Assembly: GCA_023436585.1 (NCBI GenBank)
Contig: JAEZIN010000029.1
Coordinates: 62,001-126,000 of the forward strand
Origin: Bacillota bacterium
GTDB lineage: Bacteria > Bacillota > Clostridia > Christensenellales > Aristaeellaceae
DNA length: 64,000 nt
Reading direction: 5' to 3'
Below the pieces are notes generated by a model. That model made no database searches and was not told the DNA's origin. It worked only from the letters and a program-made list of their open reading frames with translations. Position numbers and translations under genes: made by a program. Positions 25,745 to 34,475 of the stretch are shown one piece after another; position 1 is the first letter of the stretch, and each line of letters begins with the position of its first letter.

Positions 25745-26102
25745 TTTCATAAAGGCGATGACGGAGAACAACGCCTGCGAAAAGGGTCGCGCCAAAGAGA
25801 GGACGGTCACCGGCTGAAAGCCGTCCGCACAGCCCGCAGGAAATTCACTCCCGAGCTTCCCCGCTTAAACCACTTTGGAGGGCCGGTTTTGCCGGCCCAG
25901 GCAGGGCCATTTATATAATGGCGCTGCTGTACCTGGCGCCGCCGCAGGCGGAACGGGCGAAAAGGGCAGTAGGCAGGGACGGGTACGCCCCCGTTAAAAG
26001 CGGCGAGCGCATAAGGCTTCTCTTGTGCGGAATTTGGGTGGTAACACGCGGCAGTATGCCTTCGTCCCATGACAGGTCTTGTGGGAGGATGGCTTTTTTT
26101 AT
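25745..26102 (+). promoter_or_regulatory. T-box riboswitch, Phe specifier, with terminator
   Basis: A leader of about 350 bases upstream of pheS. Stem I starts near GGCGATGACGGAGAA, and the candidate specifier codon TTC (25844-25846, in GGAAATTCACTC) matches Phe. The T-box sequence TGGGTGGTAACACGCG lies at 26035-26050; its TGGT can pair with the ACCA end of uncharged tRNA-Phe. A terminator hairpin (about 26058-26093) with T7 at 26094-26100 follows. When uncharged tRNA-Phe binds, the antiterminator forms and pheST is read. Confidence 0.92.
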
Positions 26103-26129
26103 TGCCTGCATTGGAAAGGGGAATGCGAA

Positions 26130-27158
26130 ATGGATATCCGGGAACAGATCGGTGCTTTGCGGGAGCGCCTCACGGGAGAATTGAAAGATGTCTCCTCCAC
26201 CCAGGCGCTGGATGGCCTGAAGGTGAACATGCTGGGCAAGAAGGGGGACCTCACTGCTCTGCTTCGCATGATGGGGCAGTTAAGCCCCGAGGAGCGGCCC
26301 CAGGCCGGGCAATGGATCAACAAGGCGCGGGAAGAGTTTGAAACGCTGCTTCAAGAAAAGCAGGCCCTGCTTGGCAAAAAGGAGCGGGAGGAGGCCCTGG
26401 TCAGGGAGGCCATCGATGTGACCGAGCCGCGGGAACTGCCTTCCGCCGGCACGCCGCACCCCGTGACGCTGGTGCTCCGCGACATGGTGGAGTGCTTTGC
26501 CGGCATGGGCTTTGAGGTGGTGGAGGGCCCGGAGGTGGAGCTGGACCACTATAACTTCGAGCTGCTCAACATGCCCAAGAACCATCCCGCCAGGGATGCC
26601 CAGGATACCTTTTATATCGATGAAAACACGGTGCTGCGCACCCACACCTCCCCGGCCCAGGCGCGCACCATGCTTTCCCGCAAGCCGCCCATCCGGGTCA
26701 TTTGCCCCGGCAGGGTCTACCGCGCCGATGAGGTGGATGCCACCCATTCGCCGGTGTTCCATCAACTGGAAGGGCTTGTGGTGGACAAGGATGTGACCAT
26801 GGCCGACCTTCGCGGCACGCTGGAAGCCTTCGCCAAACGGCTGTACGGGCCGGATATGCAGATCCGCTTCCGTCCCTCCTTCTTCCCCTTCACCGAGCCC
26901 AGCGCGGAGGTGGACCTGACCTGCGTGGCCTGCCATGGCGCCGGCTGCCGCATCTGCAAGGGCACCGGCTGGATCGAGGTGCTGGGCAGCGGCATGGTGA
27001 ACCCCAAGGTGCTGGACATGTGCGGCATCGACAGCAGCGTTTATTCCGGCTTTGCCTTCGGCATCGGCCTGGACCGCATCGCCACGCTGCGCTACGGCAT
27101 CCGGGATATGCGGCTGATGTTCGAGGGAGACACGCGTTTCCTGTCGCAGTTCCGTTAA
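26130..27158 (+). CDS. pheS: Phenylalanine-tRNA ligase alpha subunit
   Basis: A 342-residue catalytic subunit of the alpha2beta2 synthetase charging tRNA-Phe. It has an N-terminal coiled coil (about 1-85) and the class II core: motif 2 around RVYRADEVDATHSPVFHQ, the FRPSFFPFTEPSAEVD segment, and motif 3 GFAFGIGLDRIATLRYG. A zinc-ribbon-like CVACHGAGCRICKGTGW is also present, as in many bacterial PheS. The ATG at 26130 follows AAAGGGGAA; the longer frame to 26079 overlaps the terminator. Controlled by the T-box leader. Confidence 0.95.
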   Translation: MDIREQIGALRERLTGELKDVSSTQALDGLKVNMLGKKGDLTALLRMMGQLSPEERPQAGQWINKAREEFETLLQEKQALLGKKEREEALVREAIDVTEPRELPSAGTPHPVTLVLRDMVECFAGMGFEVVEGPEVELDHYNFELLNMPKNHPARDAQDTFYIDENTVLRTHTSPAQARTMLSRKPPIRVICPGRVYRADEVDATHSPVFHQLEGLVVDKDVTMADLRGTLEAFAKRLYGPDMQIRFRPSFFPFTEPSAEVDLTCVACHGAGCRICKGTGWIEVLGSGMVNPKVLDMCGIDSSVYSGFAFGIGLDRIATLRYGIRDMRLMFEGDTRFLSQFR

Positions 27159-27176
27159 GACGAGGAGGGTTAGGAT

Positions 27177-29576
27177 ATGAAGCTTCCCATGCAATGGATC
27201 AAGGATTACGCGCCCATCCCCGTGGACGCCAAAACGTACCAGGACCGCATGATCTGGACCGGCACGGCGGTGGAAGGCGTAGAAGCCTTAGGCGAGGATA
27301 TCGAAAAAGTGGTGGTGGGCCGTGTGCTCACCGTGGATAAGGTGGAAGGCAGCGACCACCTGCACGTATGCTCCGTGGACGCGGGGCAGGGCGCGGCTTT
27401 GCAGGTGGTGTGCGGAGCACCCAACGTAAAGCCCGGCATCCTGGTGCCCGTAGCCCTGGAAGGGGCGCGCCTCCCCGGCGGCGTGAAGATCAAAAAGGGC
27501 AAGCTGCGCGGCGTCATGAGCGAGGGCATGCTCTGCGCCGCCACGGAGCTGAACGTACCCCAGGAGTTGTACCCCTCCGTGGGCGACGCGGGGCTGCTCA
27601 TTTTTCAGGAAGAGTATCCCCTGGGCACCGACGTGAAGACCATCTTCGGGCTTGATGATACGGTGGTGGATTTTGAGATTCTGGCCAACAGGCCGGACTG
27701 CCTGTGCGTTTGGGGCGTTGCCCGGGAGGCTGCGGTTGCCCTGAAGACCAGCTTTCAAAAGCCGGAAATCACAGTGAAGGAATCAGACGGCAGCGTTCAT
27801 GACCATGTAAAGGTGACAGTGGAGGATGCGGCTTTCTGCCCCAGGTATGTGGCCAGGGTCGTAAAAAACGTACGCGTCGGGCCTTCACCCCTGTGGCTGC
27901 GCAAATACCTGTACGGCGCCGGCATGCGCTCCATCAACAATGTGGTGGACATCACCAACTTCGTTATGCTGGAAACGGGCCATCCCATGCATGCTTTTGA
28001 CCTTGGCAGGGTCCGGGGCGGGGAGATCATCGTCCGCAAAGCGGCGGCTGGGGAAACCATCAAAACGCTGGACGGCAAGGAACGCGCGCTGACCGGCATC
28101 GAGCTGCTTATCTGCGACGGGGAAGGCCCCACCGGCGTGGCCGGCATCATGGGCGGCGAGGAAAGCGAGATCACCGAAGCCACAAAATCCTTGATGTTCG
28201 AGTGCGCCGCCTTCGACCGCACCGGTACGCGCCTGGCCGCCAGGAGCCTGGGCATGCGCACGGAGGCCAGCGGCCGCTTCGAAAAGGGCGTCAGCCCAAA
28301 TACGGCACTGGAAGCCATGCAGCGGGCCTGCCAATTGATCGGCCTCTTGGATGCCGGGGATGTGGTGCCGGGCATCATCGACGTATACCCCAAACCGCAA
28401 AAGCCGCAGGTGGTCCGCGCTTCCCTTTCAAGGATCGCCAGGCGAACCGGCGTTAATATCCCCAAGCAAGCCATGGTGGATATTTTGACGAGCCTGCACT
28501 TTGAGGTCAAGGTTCTGGAGGATGGCGACATCATCGAAGCCACCGTGCCCGCCTTCCGCCAGGATGTGGAAGGGGAAGCCGATCTTTCCGAAGAGGTGCT
28601 TCGCGTTTATGGCTACGAAGCCATTCCCGCAACGCGCCTGCGGGGTGAGGCCACCCCCGGCGGGCGCAGCGAGGCCATGCGCTTCCGTGACGCCCTGGGC
28701 ATGAAGCTGAACGGCCTGGGATTTTCCGAGATCATGAACTTCTCCTTCATCAGCCAGAAGGCGATAGAGAAACTGAATCTTTCCAAGGAGGATTGGCGGA
28801 ACAAGCCGCTGACGCTTTTGAATCCCCTGGGGGAAGATACCCGCGTCATGCGGCCCAGCCTGGCTCCCGGCATGCTGCAAACCCTGGCCCTGAACATGAA
28901 CCGCGGCAATCAAAAGGCCTGGCTGTATGAAATTGCTGCCTTGTTCAATTCGAATACGCCAACGGCGGAAGGTCTGCCCACGGAAACGCCCACGCTTTGC
29001 ATGGGGCTGTATGGCGGAAACGCGGATTTTTACACCCTCAGGGATGCTGTATTGGCGCTGCTTGGCAGCCTAGGCATCAAAACAGAAATCGTACCGGGCG
29101 GGGAAAGCTATCACCATCCCGGCCGCTGTGCCAAGCTTCTTGCAAACGGGCAGGTACTGGCCGTGCTGGGTGAGGTGCATCCCGACGTGAGGGATGCCTT
29201 CGATATGCCGGAACGGGGTCTCATAGCGGAAATCGATCTGGCCCTGGCCCGTTCCCTTGCCGTGCCCATGCGCGATGTGAAGGCCCTGCCCCGCTATCCC
29301 GCCGTAAGCCGCGACCTGGCCTTGGTCATGGCCGGGGATCAGCCTGTTGGCCCCGTTATGGCGGCTATGGAAAAGGCAGCCGGCGCTTTGCTGGAAGAAT
29401 GCCGCATGTTCGACGTGTACCGCGGCGCGCAATTGGGCGAGGGCAAAAAATCCGTAGCCTTCTCCCTGACCTTCCGCTCCGCCGACCACACCCTTACCGA
29501 AGCCGAGATCACCGCCGCCATGGAAAAGGTATTGAAGGCCTGTGCGCAGGAGTTTAACGCCGTAATCCGCGCGTAG
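27177..29576 (+). CDS. pheT: Phenylalanine-tRNA ligase beta subunit
   Basis: A 799-residue beta subunit of full length. Domains in order: N-terminal tRNA-binding OB fold (about 40-150, VVCGAPNVKPG), B3/B4 editing domain, B5 domain (about 400-475), a catalytic-like core, and a C-terminal FDX-ACB domain (about 705-799, LPRYPAVSRDLALVM). The editing domain hydrolyses Tyr-tRNA-Phe. GAGGAGGG precedes the ATG, 18 bp after pheS. A structured repeat starts a few bases after the stop. Confidence 0.95.
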   Translation: MKLPMQWIKDYAPIPVDAKTYQDRMIWTGTAVEGVEALGEDIEKVVVGRVLTVDKVEGSDHLHVCSVDAGQGAALQVVCGAPNVKPGILVPVALEGARLPGGVKIKKGKLRGVMSEGMLCAATELNVPQELYPSVGDAGLLIFQEEYPLGTDVKTIFGLDDTVVDFEILANRPDCLCVWGVAREAAVALKTSFQKPEITVKESDGSVHDHVKVTVEDAAFCPRYVARVVKNVRVGPSPLWLRKYLYGAGMRSINNVVDITNFVMLETGHPMHAFDLGRVRGGEIIVRKAAAGETIKTLDGKERALTGIELLICDGEGPTGVAGIMGGEESEITEATKSLMFECAAFDRTGTRLAARSLGMRTEASGRFEKGVSPNTALEAMQRACQLIGLLDAGDVVPGIIDVYPKPQKPQVVRASLSRIARRTGVNIPKQAMVDILTSLHFEVKVLEDGDIIEATVPAFRQDVEGEADLSEEVLRVYGYEAIPATRLRGEATPGGRSEAMRFRDALGMKLNGLGFSEIMNFSFISQKAIEKLNLSKEDWRNKPLTLLNPLGEDTRVMRPSLAPGMLQTLALNMNRGNQKAWLYEIAALFNSNTPTAEGLPTETPTLCMGLYGGNADFYTLRDAVLALLGSLGIKTEIVPGGESYHHPGRCAKLLANGQVLAVLGEVHPDVRDAFDMPERGLIAEIDLALARSLAVPMRDVKALPRYPAVSRDLALVMAGDQPVGPVMAAMEKAAGALLEECRMFDVYRGAQLGEGKKSVAFSLTFRSADHTLTEAEITAAMEKVLKACAQEFNAVIRA

Positions 29577-29582
29577 CAGGCA

Positions 29583-29635
29583 GGGGACGCTGTCCCCGCA
29601 CCCCTGCTAAAGGGATGAAATCCCTTTGGAATCCC
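29583..29635 (+). repeat. REP-like repeat, family 2, copy 1
   Basis: GGGGACGCTGTCCCC hairpin (29583-29597), ACCCCTGC, then AAAGGGAT (29609-29616) paired with ATCCCTTT (29620-29627) and GGAATCCC. An inverted copy lies at 29971-30025, with the second stem changed to AAAGAGAT/ATCTCTTT. It may act as the pheST terminator. Confidence 0.75.
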
Positions 29636-29692
29636 ATTATTAGGAGTACAAAAGGAACTTGCGTTGAGAAAGTTGACTTAAAGTGAAACAGG

Positions 29693-29817
29693 CGGGCGAT
29701 TAAAAATCGCCCCTACACCGTATTGAGAAGGTTGGCGTATCTTCCGGCTTGCAAGTGCTCCGGAAGAGACGACAACTAACTCCTTGCGGAATTGTAGGGG
29801 CGATTTTTAATCGCCCG
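29693..29817. mobile_element. MITE-like element, intact copy A (125 bp)
   Basis: Perfect 25-bp terminal inverted repeats at 29693-29717 and 29793-29817; each arm starts CGGGCGATT and ends CCCCTACA towards the inside, and is itself nearly palindromic. The interior has a CTTCCGG/CCGGAAG hairpin. It encodes nothing. A second copy is at 44075-44196 and a rearranged one at 63377-63592. Confidence 0.8.
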
Positions 29818-29970
29818 TAAAAGCGAATATAATGACCCATAGTTGGTATGTGATTCGCACCTATGCAACCTATGGAAAGCGAATCTCGTGGATATAGTAA
29901 AAACTTGTCCTTCCGCATATATCATATGTATTGCAGGGGAAGCACAGGATTTTTCCATTCACCCAAAACA

Positions 29971-30025
29971 GAGATTCCAAAGAGATATATCTCTTTGGCA
30001 GGGGTTCTTAGGGGACAGCGTCCCC
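29971..30025 (-). repeat. REP-like repeat, family 2, copy 2 (inverted)
   Basis: This is the inverted partner of 29583-29635. Its GGGGACAGCGTCCCC hairpin (30011-30025) lies inside the 3' end of the aldolase gene and encodes its last residues; the AAAGAGAT/ATCTCTTT hairpin (29979-29996) follows the stop codon at 30008-30010. Confidence 0.75.
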
Positions 30026-31039
30026 TAAGTCCCTTATCAGCGCTTCCACATCCTCTTCCCGGGTGGCCCAGGAGGTACAGATGCGTACGGCGGTGTGGGT
30101 TTCGTCGGTCTTTTCCTGGAAGGAAAAGGCGTACTTGCCCGACAGGCTTTGGATAACCGCGTCCGGCAGGATGGGGAACTGCTGGTTGGTGGGCGACTCC
30201 ACCAGGAAGGGTATGTTCAGGCGGCGCAGCGCGTCCCTTAATGCCATGGCCATGCGCTGGGCATGGGCGGCGATTTTAAGATAACGGTCTTCCTGGAATA
30301 GCGTCAAAAACTGCAGGCCTAAAAGCCAGCCTTTGGCCAGCATGCCGCCCCGCTGCTTGATGAAGTAGCGGAAGTCAGGCTTCAACGCGGGATTCAGTAT
30401 GACCACCGCCTCGCCGAACAGCGCGCCTAATTTGGTGCCGCCGATATAGAACACATCGCACAGCCTGGCGATATCGGTGATGGTCACATCATTTTTTTCC
30501 CCGCACAGGCCATAGCCCAGCCGCGCGCCGTCCAGGAACAAATACAGATGGTATTTGTCGCAAACCTCCCTAAGCGCGGTCAGTTCCGCCAGGGTGTACA
30601 GCGTGCCCACCTCCGTGGAAAAGGAGATGTACACCATGCCGGGCTTGACGGTATGCTCAAAGTCGGCCTGGAGAACAACTTCCCTTTCCACCTGTTCCGC
30701 GGTGATCTTCCCGTCGGGGCTTACAACCGCCAGCACCTTATGCCCTGTTGCTTCAATCGCGCCGGTTTCATGCACGCTGATGTGCCCCGTATGGGCGCAC
30801 AGCACGCCCTGGTGGGGGCGCAGCGCGGCGGAGATGACGGTGGTGTTGGTCTGGGTGCCGCCCACCAGAAAGTGAACGTCACCATCCGGGCGCCGGCAAA
30901 CTTGCTTGATAAGCTCCGCCGCCTCCCGGCAGAGTTCATCCGTTCCATATCCGGGATTTTGCCGGTAATTATCCGCCATAAGCCTTTCCAGTATGGCGGG
31001 ATGGGCCCCTTCTTGATAGTCGCTGCAAAACAGGATCAT
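30008..31039 (-). CDS. ltaE: Low-specificity L-threonine aldolase family protein
   Basis: A 343-residue PLP enzyme of the beta-eliminating lyase fold. It opens FCSDYQEGAHPAILERL; the PLP Lys lies in YIGGTKLGALFGE, with the cofactor Asp in LFLDGARLG upstream. By family it splits threonine or allo-threonine into glycine and acetaldehyde. The final residues GDAVP and the stop codon come from a dispersed repeat (see 29971-30025), so the native C-terminus may have been replaced. The ATG at 31039 follows AAAGGCGGCG. It starts 18 bp after the glycosidase-like gene, in one operon. Confidence 0.88.
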   Translation of the reverse strand: MILFCSDYQEGAHPAILERLMADNYRQNPGYGTDELCREAAELIKQVCRRPDGDVHFLVGGTQTNTTVISAALRPHQGVLCAHTGHISVHETGAIEATGHKVLAVVSPDGKITAEQVEREVVLQADFEHTVKPGMVYISFSTEVGTLYTLAELTALREVCDKYHLYLFLDGARLGYGLCGEKNDVTITDIARLCDVFYIGGTKLGALFGEAVVILNPALKPDFRYFIKQRGGMLAKGWLLGLQFLTLFQEDRYLKIAAHAQRMAMALRDALRRLNIPFLVESPTNQQFPILPDAVIQSLSGKYAFSFQEKTDETHTAVRICTSWATREEDVEALIRDLGDAVP

Positions 31040-31057
31040 TTGCGCGCCGCCTTTTCG

Positions 31058-32011
31058 TCAGTTGTAGGTTCCGATAGCGAGTATATCCGGGATGGTCCTG
31101 CCGTTCTCCGAAACGCCCTGGCCGCTGCCCAGCTCCACGCTTTCGCCCATGAACACCATGGCCGCGGTTCCGCCGCCGTCCAGGTTTAAAGCATCGGTGC
31201 AGCCCAGATCATACAGCGTTTCTGCCATGAACTTCAGACCGCAGCCGTCCGAAAATTCGGTGCGGCCTTCCACCAGCATGCCGATATAGTGGCCCGGCTC
31301 AATGATGCCGATGGCGCTGCGGGGCTCCTCGTGAGTGAAGTTCGTGTACATCACGGGATTGATGACGCCGTCCCGAAGCAGGATAGGCCCGAAGGCCAGT
31401 ACATCCGACGCGCCCATGTCGATGTATTCCTGGGCCGTATGTTCGTGGGATTCGAACACCTTCATGTCACCGGTGGGAAAGAAGGCGGCGTTGTCAAGGC
31501 TGGGCAGCGCCATGACGGGCTTGGTGTAGGTTTTGCTGTAGATGATTTCGCCGTTTCTTATGATAATGCCTGTCCGCTTGTCGTTGGCCACCCGGTAGGA
31601 GTAGAAGTCGCCGCTCTGGGCATAGACTGCCTTGTGCGTTTGCGCCATGGTCTCCGGCAGGCCGTTGGTGCGGCCCGGGCGTTCCTCGTTGAATGTAATG
31701 GTCTTCATGGGTTCGTTCTCGCTGCGGATATCGGCGATGTACCACACCAGCTTGGTGGGCGTTGCCTGGCGGTACCTGATAATCTCTACCCGCAGGTCCT
31801 GGGTCACATACAGCCAGGAGCCGTTCTCCCAATCCTTGTGGATAAAGGGCTCCATCCCCTCCGGAAGGTACCCCCCATCCTTCAGGGGGTCAAAGGCCGG
31901 GGTGCCCGCCGTATCCGGCTGGGATACGCCCTCCTCCACCAAAGCTGTATTTATGGGCAAAAACAGAAGCACCGCCGCCACAATGATAGCCAATTTACGG
32001 AATAGTTGCAT
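31058..32011 (-). CDS. Exported phosphodiester glycosidase family protein (NAGPA domain)
   Basis: A 317-residue protein with an N-terminal signal anchor (about 5-25). The NAGPA/DUF2233 domain covers roughly 110-315: QSGDFYSYR, GIIIRNGEI, ASDVLAFGP, and the signature CTDALNLDGGGTAAMVFMGE. Family members cleave or transfer phosphodiester-linked sugars and often sit in exopolysaccharide or wall loci. Here the neighbour is a threonine aldolase, giving no clue to substrate. AAGGAGGTGTG precedes the ATG, and a strong promoter lies upstream. Confidence 0.85.
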   Translation of the reverse strand: MQLFRKLAIIVAAVLLFLPINTALVEEGVSQPDTAGTPAFDPLKDGGYLPEGMEPFIHKDWENGSWLYVTQDLRVEIIRYRQATPTKLVWYIADIRSENEPMKTITFNEERPGRTNGLPETMAQTHKAVYAQSGDFYSYRVANDKRTGIIIRNGEIIYSKTYTKPVMALPSLDNAAFFPTGDMKVFESHEHTAQEYIDMGASDVLAFGPILLRDGVINPVMYTNFTHEEPRSAIGIIEPGHYIGMLVEGRTEFSDGCGLKFMAETLYDLGCTDALNLDGGGTAAMVFMGESVELGSGQGVSENGRTIPDILAIGTYN

Positions 32012-32058
32012 GCATACACACCTCCTTGGACAAGGTATATGCCGGGGTTCGTCCCTTT

Positions 32059-32087
32059 ATTATAGATTTGGGACAAACTTTCGTCAA
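32059..32087 (-). promoter_or_regulatory. Promoter of the glycosidase-aldolase operon
   Basis: Minus strand: TTGACG (32082-32087), 17-bp spacer, TATAAT (32059-32064), about 48 bp before the ATG at 32011. Confidence 0.85.
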
Positions 32088-32146
32088 CAACCACCTTAAC
32101 AATTTATTGCAAATGCGTGACGATTTTACATCATTTTCGATGGTGG

Positions 32147-32175
32147 TGGAAGTTTTTCGGACTTTCCCATATAAT
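32147..32175 (+). promoter_or_regulatory. Promoter of the dapF-dapL operon
   Basis: TATAAT at 32170-32175 with a poor -35 (TGGAAG, 32147-32152) at 17-bp spacing, about 49 bp before dapF. Confidence 0.6.
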
Positions 32176-32223
32176 ACGAGTTAAACATCCCTGCTTTTTT
32201 GCAGAAAAAAAGGAGCGGATACC

Positions 32224-33057
32224 ATGCGGTTTACCAAGATGCACGGGATTGGCAACGACTATATTTATGTGAACTGCTTTGAGGAAAGCGTGAAAAACCC
32301 GCAGGAGCTGGCCATCGCCATGAGCAAGCCCCATTTTGGCGTGGGGTCCGACGGCCTTGTTTTGATTGAGCCAAGCGACACGGCGGATTTCGGGATGCGC
32401 ATCTTCAACGCCGACGGCAGCGAGGCGCAAATGTGCGGCAATGCATCCCGGTGCATCGGCAAGTATGTGTACGAGCGGGGGCTTACCCGCAAAACGGAGA
32501 TCACGCTGCGCACCTTAAGCGGGCTGAAGCCTTTGAAGCTTACCGTGGAAGACGGCCTAGTCACAAAGGTTCGGGTGGATATGGGCACGCCGGAGCTTAA
32601 CCCGAGGCTCATCCCGGTGGACCTGCCGGGGGAGATGGTGCTGGACCAGCGCATCCAGGCAGCGGGGCATACGTACCAAATCACTTGCGTCAGCATGGGC
32701 AATCCCCACGCCGTGCTGTTTGTGGATGATCCGGACATCATCAACCTGCCGGTAGCAGGCCCGCCGATTGAAAACCATCCCATCTTTCCACAGCGCACCA
32801 ATGTGGAGTTTGTGAAGGTCGTAAGGCGCGACCTGATTCAGATGCGGGTCTGGGAGCGGGGATCGGGGGAGACGATGGCCTGCGGCACAGGCGCCTGCGC
32901 GTCGCTGGTGGCTTCCGTATTGCAGGGCAAGGCGGACCGCCGGGCTACCGTAAAGCTGCTGGGCGGGGATCTTCAGGTGGAATGGTCCGCGCAGGACAAT
33001 CACGTGTACCAGGAAGGGCCGGGGGAATTTGTGTTCGACGGCGTTTGGCTGAAATAA
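32224..33057 (+). CDS. dapF: Diaminopimelate epimerase
   Basis: A 277-residue PLP-independent racemase interconverting LL- and meso-diaminopimelate. The two catalytic cysteines lie in MCGNASRC (near residue 75) and ACGTGACA (near 220). Other family motifs are KMHGIGNDY at the N-terminus, SMGNPHAV and ERGSGET. AAAGGAGCGG precedes the ATG. It lies 41 bp before dapL, which makes its LL-isomer substrate, so the two last steps before meso-DAP are co-expressed. Confidence 0.95.
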   Translation: MRFTKMHGIGNDYIYVNCFEESVKNPQELAIAMSKPHFGVGSDGLVLIEPSDTADFGMRIFNADGSEAQMCGNASRCIGKYVYERGLTRKTEITLRTLSGLKPLKLTVEDGLVTKVRVDMGTPELNPRLIPVDLPGEMVLDQRIQAAGHTYQITCVSMGNPHAVLFVDDPDIINLPVAGPPIENHPIFPQRTNVEFVKVVRRDLIQMRVWERGSGETMACGTGACASLVASVLQGKADRRATVKLLGGDLQVEWSAQDNHVYQEGPGEFVFDGVWLK

Positions 33058-33098
33058 AACGCAATGCTGATGATACGACCATAAGAGGAGGATAAAGT

Positions 33099-34325
33099 AT
33101 GCTGCGCATCAATGAAAACTATCAAAAGCTGCCCGGTTCCTATCTTTTCGCGGAGATCGCCCGGCGGGTCAAGGCTTTTCAGGCGGAAAACCCCAACGCG
33201 GACATCATACGCCTTGGCATCGGCGATGTGACCCAGCCGCTGTGCCCGGCCGTGATTAACGCCATGCACATGGCTGTGGACGAGATGGCCGATGTGAAGA
33301 CGTTCAAGGGCTACGGCCCGGATTTCGGCTACGATTTTCTGGTGAACGCCATTCGGGAAAGCGATTACGCGTCGCGCGGCGTTTCCCTGGAGTTCGACGA
33401 GGTGTTCATATCCGACGGCGCCAAGTGCGACGTGGGCAACATACAGGAGCTGTTCTCCGCGGACTGTAAAATAGCCGTTACCGATCCTGTGTATCCCGTG
33501 TACGTGGACAGCAACGCCATGGCCGGCCGCGCGGGGGACTTTGGCGCGGACGGGAAATGGACCAACCTTACATACCTGGCCTGCAATGAAGAAAACGGCT
33601 TTGTGCCATCGCTGCCCAAGGAACCGGTGGATGTGATCTACCTGTGCTACCCCAACAATCCCACTGGCACCACACTGACAAAAGAGCAGCTGAAGGTGTT
33701 TGTGGACTACGCAAAAGAGAACGGCAGCCTGATCATCTACGACTCCGCCTACAGGGCGTATGTGACACGGCCGCAAATTCCCCTGTCCATCTATGAGATC
33801 GAAGGCGCAAAGGATGTGGCCATTGAGTGCAACTCCTTCTCCAAAACCGCCGGGTTCACCGGCACACGCTGCGCCTACACCGTAGTACCCCATGCTGTCA
33901 AAGGTCTGGGCGCGGGCGGAGAAAAGGTATCCTTGAACAGCCTGTGGAAGCGGCGCATGGCCACCAAATTCAACGGTGTCAGCTACCCGGTACAGGCTGG
34001 CGCCGCCGCCGTTTATACTCCAGAAGGGCAGAAGCAGATTAAAGAGACTATCGCCTATTACATGGAGAATGCCAGGATCATCCGGGAAGCGCTGGTTGCC
34101 CAGGGCATGAAGGTGTTCGGCGGCGTGGACGCGCCGTACATCTGGCTGAAGGTGCCCGGCGGCATGACCTCCTGGGAATTCTTCGACCTGTTGCTGACAA
34201 AGCTCCACCTGGTGGGCACGCCGGGCTCCGGTTTCGGGCCCAGCGGTGAGGGATATTTCCGCCTGACCGCCTTTAATACCCGGGAAAAGACAGTAAAGGC
34301 CACAGAAAGGCTCAAAAGCCTGTAA
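33099..34325 (+). CDS. dapL: LL-diaminopimelate aminotransferase
   Basis: A 408-residue class I/II aminotransferase of the usual DapL length. The PLP Lys is in CNSFSKTAGFTGTR; the N-terminal motif LPGSYLFAEI and the segment YPNNPTGTTLT are typical. DapL converts tetrahydrodipicolinate to LL-DAP in one step, bypassing the succinylase and acetylase routes. This fits Clostridia. AAGAGGAGG precedes the ATG. With dapF before it and asd-dapA-dapB some 11 kb downstream, the DAP pathway from aspartyl phosphate onward is covered. Confidence 0.95.
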   Translation: MLRINENYQKLPGSYLFAEIARRVKAFQAENPNADIIRLGIGDVTQPLCPAVINAMHMAVDEMADVKTFKGYGPDFGYDFLVNAIRESDYASRGVSLEFDEVFISDGAKCDVGNIQELFSADCKIAVTDPVYPVYVDSNAMAGRAGDFGADGKWTNLTYLACNEENGFVPSLPKEPVDVIYLCYPNNPTGTTLTKEQLKVFVDYAKENGSLIIYDSAYRAYVTRPQIPLSIYEIEGAKDVAIECNSFSKTAGFTGTRCAYTVVPHAVKGLGAGGEKVSLNSLWKRRMATKFNGVSYPVQAGAAAVYTPEGQKQIKETIAYYMENARIIREALVAQGMKVFGGVDAPYIWLKVPGGMTSWEFFDLLLTKLHLVGTPGSGFGPSGEGYFRLTAFNTREKTVKATERLKSL

Positions 34326-34376
34326 AACCGCGAAAAAAGCCGAATAAAAAGTGCATGGTATGTACTTGCCGTTCGC

Positions 34377-34421
34377 TTGACAGAAGCGCCCTTGTATTGT
34401 ATAACAGGTAAGGGCGCTTTT
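34377..34421 (+). promoter_or_regulatory. purA promoter embedded in a dapL terminator hairpin
   Basis: TTGACA (34377-34382), 17-bp spacer, TATAAC (34400-34405). The same DNA forms a 10-bp stem, AAGCGCCCTT (34384-34393) with AAGGGCGCTT (34410-34419), followed by TTGTT. The -10 box is in the loop, and transcription would start in the right arm, so the new transcript cannot form the hairpin while read-through from dapL can. Confidence 0.75.
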
Positions 34422-34475
34422 GTTATGCGCCTGCGGCCTTCGGCAATGAAGCCGGCAAAAGTAAGGAGGGGCCTC

